64,000 nucleotides of DNA from Spirogloea muscicola (Eukaryota; Streptophyta; Zygnematophyceae; Spirogloeales; Spirogloeaceae). Positions 57,964 through 64,000 of the stretch are shown here, piece by piece. Below the pieces are notes generated by a model. It was not told where the DNA came from. It did not search any database and saw nothing but the letters and a program-made list of their open reading frames with translations. The translations under genes and the position numbers were made by a program. Location of the stretch: assembly GCA_009602725.1 (NCBI GenBank), contig WELB01000159.1:260393-324392 (forward strand), in the 5' to 3' direction. Within the stretch, counting starts at the first letter, position 1. Each line of letters opens with the position of its first letter.

Positions 57964-60900
57964 GCAATAGCTCTGCTAGCTTCAAGAAGTATGGTGACAG
58001 ATATGCAGGAAAGTGCGGCTAGATCAGGCCGGGTTACTGCAGAGCCAGCTTCAGGGCCCAGCAAGAGCAGTACCTGCAGGATTCCTTGCGATCTACGTCC
58101 AGCTGCGCTTGACATCCCAGAACATCATAGGCTTGCTGACAGCGACAGACCTGCGGCAATGTCCATTCAATCTATGATGCAAGGTTGGACGGAAGAATGG
58201 CCCCAGGACCAACCTACATCCCTTCCTTCACTTCCAGTCCCGCCCCTCTACGATTTTGAAGCAATACTAAAGCTCCAATATAAGAGAGCACTGTGCCTGG
58301 ATGCTCTTGACTGTATGACTGCTCTACAAGCTCAGACATCTTGTCATCGGCCTCCCACCCTCGAGGCCCCATGCATTGCCTCTTATAGCCAGACCGAGGC
58401 CATCATTATGACAGGTCTTCTAAGCTTGGGGACACAGTGCTGCCTCCATTGCCTAAGCACAACAACTATGGACATGTCTCTGCCTTCAAGCAGCTTCGAG
58501 AAGAGAATAGTCATGCCAACTTTGGTTCTGGACGGAACATCCATTCGTTCCCTTCCAATTCCCTCTGTTCCGACAGCCAGTTCCAACCGCTTCGATATGA
58601 CCTACGTCCTGCAATTAGCTGACAAGGAGTCACCACAGGCCTCTGTGAGTCTCTACAACACTCTGATGACATCCAGTGTCACTCTCAGGGACAAGCTGGA
58701 GAGGTGCCTTCCAGAGCCACCGGTGCAGGTCACGTCACAACGACTCCGATTACTTCAAGTCGTGATCAATAGAGGAGTGTCACTAGCAGACACAGATACG
58801 ACTGGCATCCAGCAGGACGGGGCACGGAAGGAAGGGCAGGTACCCCTGCTTACAGGCATCACGTCCAGCTTAGTTCCTCTGCCTGATAATTTGACACTGC
58901 CAGCTGTATCAAACAGGCCCTGTGCAGGCCTCGGACAGGGTGTGGAAGCTTCACATGCAAGAAAATTACCTGCTCCAACCATGTCAAGCGAGCTCAGCTT
59001 CTACATTAGGACAAGGCAACGGCTGCCTTGTGACCTCAACTGTGAGATCCTGAAACACTGCATAGAGGATCAAAAGGGTGTGGAGCTGCACTTAATCAGG
59101 CCATCAGACTCACTCTTTCAGATTCTTGATGCCATGAAGGAGGACTACACCAGAATTGAGGGGATTTGGGGATGGCAAGAAGGGTCCAGTCACCATTTTG
59201 GCTTGGATGCACAGGGCACTGCTGCTCTGCGAGCCAAAATTGAGGGCATGGCTCAGGGGGTGGCAAAGACTCAGGTGCCAGCTCTTCGGAGCCTTGTGGC
59301 TATGCATACTCTGCGGCAGGCAGCTCGGGCGCTGGCAGACTATGGGATACGTGTCGCCCATTTGTACTTGGAGCAGGCTCTTCAGCGGATGACATTCTTA
59401 GAGGCAGCAGCAACGCGGTGCCGCACAAGGCTCACTCTCGCATTTGAGGAGGTCGAATCTGGCCTGCTGGAAGATCATCCAAAGCTTGCAGTTTTGATGC
59501 AGACTCTCCGAAGTCCGCTAGAGCTTCAGGGGCGGGCAGGCAACACTCTTGCAACCCTCATAATATCGGAGCAGAGGGGCTTCTTCACTCTCTTCAGACC
59601 CTTGCTGAGCTTGGGATTGAGACCTTACCAGGTGGACAAGGAAGGCTCGCTCCTGCACAATGAAGCATTTGACAAGGCAATGGCAAATTCGCTAAATGAC
59701 ATGATTGAGCAGATCCTGACTGTTGCAGACTGCCTGCTCCTGCCTGAAACGTACGTATAAGATCTGCACACTCTTCTTCTGCAAAAAGCTATGACCGCAC
59801 CTTATGCTCCTCATTACTGGAGTGCACAATTTGGCAGACTTGTCCTTTCTAGGGCCCCAATCTACATGCATGTATAACTTATCCAGGGGATGGTTTGTCA
59901 TGGGCTCAATGCTGTGTATTTCACGCAGGTACATCACAGAGTCCTTCCAGTGGCAATGCTTCTCAACTGTTGTACTTTACGCCTCAGAAGCTTCGAAAGA
60001 AGTTCTGGAGGCTGTGAAGCAAACGCAATGTACAGTGCACCACTTCAAGATGGAGATTGAATCTTCCAAACTACTGATAAATTGCGATGGAACTGAGAGA
60101 CTGACACCAGGACTACACGAGCCACCTCTTATCACAAATGGCAACACTAGTCAGCAACTTAAGAAGGAAAGCTGCTGGAATGCCCCGATGCTTTGCCCAA
60201 CAAGCAAGCAAGCAGGGTATCATTGCGACATGATCTTGGTGGTAAATATCAGCAGGACAGGAAGCCAATCTGGTACTCGGACTGGGCGCTGGCATTTGCG
60301 AGATCACTTACTGAGATGGGAGGCAGACAATGTGCAGGTAAAAGTCATGTGATGGGAAGTATAATACTATCGTACAGTATGCAATAGTAGAGCAATACCA
60401 GTCCTTAATTTCACAGCATGTCGCAGGTTATTGAGAGGGAGCTACTGCTTCCGTTGGACATCATTCTGAGTCCCACAGCCGCCTTCGCACTCTACACAGA
60501 GGAGAAGCTTGAGCTTGACGTCAGACGACTCGCGAAGTCCTCAACCAACTACGTGGATATAATTGTCGATGGCCACTTGAGAGCAATTAGCTGCGCACAT
60601 GACCTGGTCATCTTGGTAGGGCCATCTGCATCGTTTTGCTTGACATATCTGATGGGCCTTCTGTCTGGGCAAGTACCTATGACCGTTATCTCCCCGCTTG
60701 CCCGCGTACCGACGCCTCCTTAGTTCCTGACAGTCCTGCTTGCTCTGTGATCAACTGCTGTTGCAGGTCTTCGAGGGTGGTTGGCAATTCACAAGCAGAA
60801 TGCTTCATGTTCTGGACGACCTTTACGCTGCTGCGCTTGGACTGGACATTCAGCTCCAATGCTTTCTGTCTGACACAGAAGAGCAGACAGGCGAGCTGCT

Positions 60901-62552
60901 TACAGAGTGCATAAAGGCAGTGAGGCTCTCCTTGGCGTCCAGCTACCCAGCTATGTCAGAGTCTCCCACCCTTGCTGAAGGCTTCTTGAACAGATTCCCA
61001 GCCTTGAATACGCTGAGTGGACATTGCGTACTGTCAGCTGGTATTCCTCTCCCTGTGTTCATGTGCCTGTCTCCTGCTCAACAAGCTGCTGCAGTGAGCC
61101 AATTCAAGGTGTCGAAGCGTGTGCTGGAACTATATCGGATGCAGTGCCAGCAGATTGTAGACGTCGGTAGCAGCAGCGTGCAATGGGATGCAAAAGGTAT
61201 TACATACGGTCAAGGCCATGTTCCTGGAGGCCGAGAGCTGGTCAGCAATACCAGACCGGAAGTGCATTGGCGGAGACCAGAAGAAGGCTTTCAAGAGCAG
61301 TACAGCTGCGACGGCAGCAGTGTGCACAGACTCAACAGACGTTCTTCAGGTGCTCTGGAGAAAGTCATCAATAGAGAAAGAGTTCCGTGTCCACAATCAT
61401 ATACAAGGGATGAGCTTGAAGACAAGGACACGGCAATGTATACCTCCCCAGAATCTTTTGACACGGATACTGGACTAGAAAGAGAGCAGACTCAGGACAT
61501 GTCTGTGAAGGGAGCCCTCCGGCAGTGGCTAGCTTCTAGGAAGCAAGGGCTCCAGCAGACTCGCATCAGAAAAGACCGACTCATGTCAAAGGTACAGCCC
61601 ACAAATGTTGAGGTAACAATGGCTCCTTCACGGAGGCGGTGGCTTGAGGAAGAGTGTCATGCTGGTGCAGTGCAAGACCCCTTCTTTGACCAGACTGCAG
61701 ATGACGGGCACGACTCTACTTTCAGCCCAAGCGAGAACTCTAGGAGTAGTCCACTTGACAGCTTGGATGTCACATCTGTAGATAATGCTCTCAAGAGCTG
61801 GATTGCTGCCAGGAGGACCAATTGTAAGGTTCAAAAGCAGGTATCAAAGAGGCCTAGGCATAGTGCTATTCCTGCCTTGCAGCGAAGAGTCCAACAGAGG
61901 CTGGAAAAGTCTGCAGCTAAATCAGGACTGGCAGCTGTTGACATCTACCAGCTACGCGCAGAGCGATCTTCTGAGAATGGTATGCTTCACGCCTTGCAGC
62001 TTTTTGAGCAATGTAGGCTGCTTCCATAGGGGGCCTGATATGTGAATGCCTTTAAAATGCAGGGAGGCAACTGAAGCTCCCAGAGTTTGAACAGTGGCGG
62101 CACAATGCCCTGCACACGGTTTGGGAGGACAGCACCTCTAAGATTACCCAACAAAGATGCTCTAGATCAAGCTCCACTAGCTCAGATTGTGGGCAGGATC
62201 TCCAATCATGGACCCCTCTGGACAAGCGAGCCAAGCAGGTAGATGCATCCTTGCACCGCTGCCCAGTGGTCAAGGAGCACTTGGCTGTAAAGGCAACAAT
62301 AAGTCTTGTTACATGTGCACACCGCACAGGCAGCAATTTTGACTGCGAGCATGTCGTTGTGGATGACGATCACTGAGGATGCTCTCTGTCGCTGTTGCAC
62401 AACTCTGCAACATCGTGTTGTATGTGGCTCAGGAACTCAGGTATGACAGGAGGGGTAAGAAGGGCCAGCAGAGCAAGCTAGTATGGACAGAACCCCAGTA
62501 CACGCCCCAGCATCCGCTTGCTGAACTTAACTTTGACCTGGGATTCCCATAG
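57964..62552 (+). CDS. SHOC1: SHOC1/ZIP2-like meiotic crossover protein (XPF-like, nuclease-dead)
   Basis: Exons 57964-59750, 59929-60337, 60427-60615, 60767-62012, 62063-62238 and 62433-62552 join in phase to about 1308 residues. The N-terminal exon(s) are missing from this model; coding-like sequence at 57825-57930 may be one, and the first ATG in the long exon is 57991. SHOC1 (Zip2 in yeast) is a ZMM protein that stabilises recombination intermediates for interference-sensitive crossovers. Matching blocks: LRQAARALADYGIRVAHLYL, VIERELLLPLDIILSPTAAF, VFEGGWQFTSRMLHVLDDLY, ESPTLAEGFLNRFPALNTLS (helix-hairpin-helix region), then SWTPLDKRAKQ and KLVWTEPQ. The XPF active-site pattern (ERKxxxD) is not seen, as expected for SHOC1. 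Between the blocks the protein is poorly conserved and probably disordered. Confidence 0.85.
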
Positions 62553-63373
62553 TAAGCTGTACGATGAGGCTACCAAGAATATGACCAACAGCCTGCCATC
62601 GGTTGGCACTGCAGCTATTTACAGGTGCCACGCCACTACCCATGTACTATCATGAGTGTACTATCATCTTGTCTGCTCACTTGCCCTCTAAAATTCTTCT
62701 GTTGCTTTGGCTGGAGTGCAGTCCCATGCACTTCAAACATCGCTCCATCGATTGCCATGGTACAACAGCATTGGGGAGATAGACAACCAACATATGGCTG
62801 GCTTCCACCTTGCAAGTGACAAGTGTTGCTGCTGCATAGAGCAGACTGTCATGGCCCTCAAGGGCTCATCTATGATAACCCGCTGCAATTAAATGCAGTG
62901 CCTGTACACGATCAAGTGACATTGGAGGGCCTGAGGCCTCCAGGCCATTGAGCCCATCACAGGGGCGCCATAACTAGGACACAGTTGATGCCTACCGCCA
63001 TCAGCCATGTCATGCTGACTCTGACTGGGGCGGATGGAAGAGCTCGCTAGCCCGTCATTACTCAATGACTGTTCGATGGTATCCTCGCTCTTGCACGAGG
63101 CGGTCTAAATAGCCGAGCACCTGTTGACAGTACATACTTGGTGTTAGTGATTACCCACATGGCTTCGCCATTGCCTGCAGTCCACGTTTGGCAAGCAGCA
63201 GGCTTCGGTTGGATGGTCAGCTAGAGGCCATGGCTGACCACAGCAGATGCATGCTTGGAACACGAACTATTTGCACTGGTTGATGGTACATTCAAAAAAG
63301 AGGAAGAAAAGAATGAAAAAGTGGCAAGTGGGAGCAGTGGGAGAAAGTGGGAGAGAGATGTTCATCAGCTCAC
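62553..63373. other. convergent region between SHOC1 and the FAM20-like gene
   Basis: Remaining 3' exons of the FAM20-like gene may lie here on the minus strand, but I could not identify one with confidence. No repeat copies were seen. Confidence 0.35.
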
Positions 63374-64000
63374 CAAGTCCCGCCGCTGCATGAGCAGGTC
63401 CAACTCCTCGAGGGTGAGTACGTCCTTGAACTTGGCCAAGAGGGTCGGAAGGTCCAGGAACCGCAGGCGTAGGTACGTCTTGGCTGACACGCACCTCACG
63501 GGCCCCGTCTGAAAGGCATTCTCATGCTCCATTGTGACCACGGCCTCCTGTTGTCATACAAGACTTTTTCAGGAGTGGCATAAATTGCTCAGTCTGTGAT
63601 GTAGGAAAACAGAGGGCTCGCTGAGTAGCTCTTCCCTGCCAGACCAGATGGAGCTTGGTCTACTTGGCTGAAACGGCCCGCATTACAGAAGACCGCTAAT
63701 AGATACACTTGGTATTAGGTGGCGCGGACGAACGATAGATCAAGAAGTCAAGACGAATTGGAGCTGCAAGTCAAGCTGAACCTTGCGGAAGCCTGCGGCG
63801 TGGTCTATGAGGAGCGGCCGCATCCTGCTGTCGCTCCAGTGCTCGCCAAAGAGAAAGTGACCATGATGGCGGTCCGAGTTGTTCAGCAGCACGTCTAATA
63901 TACGCGTGTCACTGAGCATTGTAGCCACTGGCACGCCCCAGTTGGCGGCCGCCACCTTCCTCAGCGGCTTGCTGTTTGGGACGTAGTAGATGAACGCCCC
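63374..64000 (-). CDS. FAM20/Four-jointed-like secretory-pathway kinase, C-terminal part (partial)
   Basis: Two minus-strand exons, 64000-63782 (cut by the window edge) and 63547-63374, join in phase 0. They encode ILDVLLNNSDRHHGHFLFGE, with the kinase catalytic aspartate block D-R-H-H, then PLLIDHAAGFRKEAVV, whose LLIDHA...F corresponds to the metal-binding DHG/DNG position, then RCVSAKTYLRLRFLDL, close to the CRIRRSTYLRL motif after the kinase core of animal FAM20. FAM20 kinases phosphorylate secreted proteins or glycans in the Golgi. The assignment rests on these motifs; another atypical lipid- or HipA-like kinase family is the alternative. The N-terminus is right of the window and the last exons are unresolved. 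Confidence 0.6.

Noticed and set aside
57964-60337. A gamma-tubulin complex component
   Set aside because: Considered because of the size and helical stretches, but the blocks ESPTLAEGFLNRFPALN, VERELLLPLDIILSP-like and TPLDKRAKQ match SHOC1/ZIP2, not GCP.

Overview
The window is nuclear DNA of a eukaryote of the green (plant) lineage. The genes are dense in short introns with GT-AG boundaries, and the spliced proteins read as plant versions: ERdj3B, DNA topoisomerase I, the DNA polymerase epsilon catalytic subunit, SHOC1, an RFI2-type RING protein, a plant O-fucosyltransferase, a DUF1685 protein and a CinA/cytidylyltransferase-like protein. Unusually GC-rich gene starts with (CGG)n/(GCC)n islands, short intergenic gaps and many decayed retroelement pieces fit a green alga, perhaps a streptophyte alga, better than a flowering plant; that placement is inference. 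All exon boundaries were read by eye; where both neighbours are known the phases close exactly.

Layout. 1-2.05 kb: 3' part of a SPRING (C12orf49)-like gene (+). 2.6-5.4 kb: ERdj3B co-chaperone (-). 6.36-10.75 kb: DNA topoisomerase I (+), head-to-head with ERdj3B. 11.7-12.64 kb: V-ATPase subunit D (-), head-to-head with TIM23 (+, 13.29-14.56 kb). 15.1-16.8 kb: a doubtful Q/P/A-rich gene (-). 17.7-18.5 kb: RING-H2 E3 ligase (-). 19.1-23.0 kb: O-fucosyltransferase family protein (-). 23.5-28.0 kb: a graveyard of LINE-like fragments. 28.27-44.57 kb: DNA polymerase epsilon catalytic subunit (+), 52 exons and 2294 codons, complete. 46.0-48.8 kb: DUF1685 protein (-). 49.2-50.2 kb: more repeat tails. 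50.76-54.27 kb: CinA-like/cytidylyltransferase-like protein (-). 54.9-57.5 kb: a second repeat graveyard. About 57.8-62.55 kb: SHOC1/ZIP2-like meiotic protein (+). 63.37-64 kb: C-terminal part of a FAM20/Four-jointed-like kinase (-), running off the window.

The genes form no operon or obvious pathway cluster. They are housekeeping genes for replication (POLE, TOP1), meiosis (SHOC1), secretory-pathway folding, glycosylation and signalling (ERdj3B, O-FucT, FAM20-like, SPRING-like), organelle import (TIM23) and proton pumping (V-ATPase D). The least expected items are a repeat family whose 3' tail carries a conserved GGGCTG...CAGCCC hairpin in at least 25 copies, a SPRING-like protein with an extra MGAT5-like cysteine-rich end, and several introns that appear to use GC donors.
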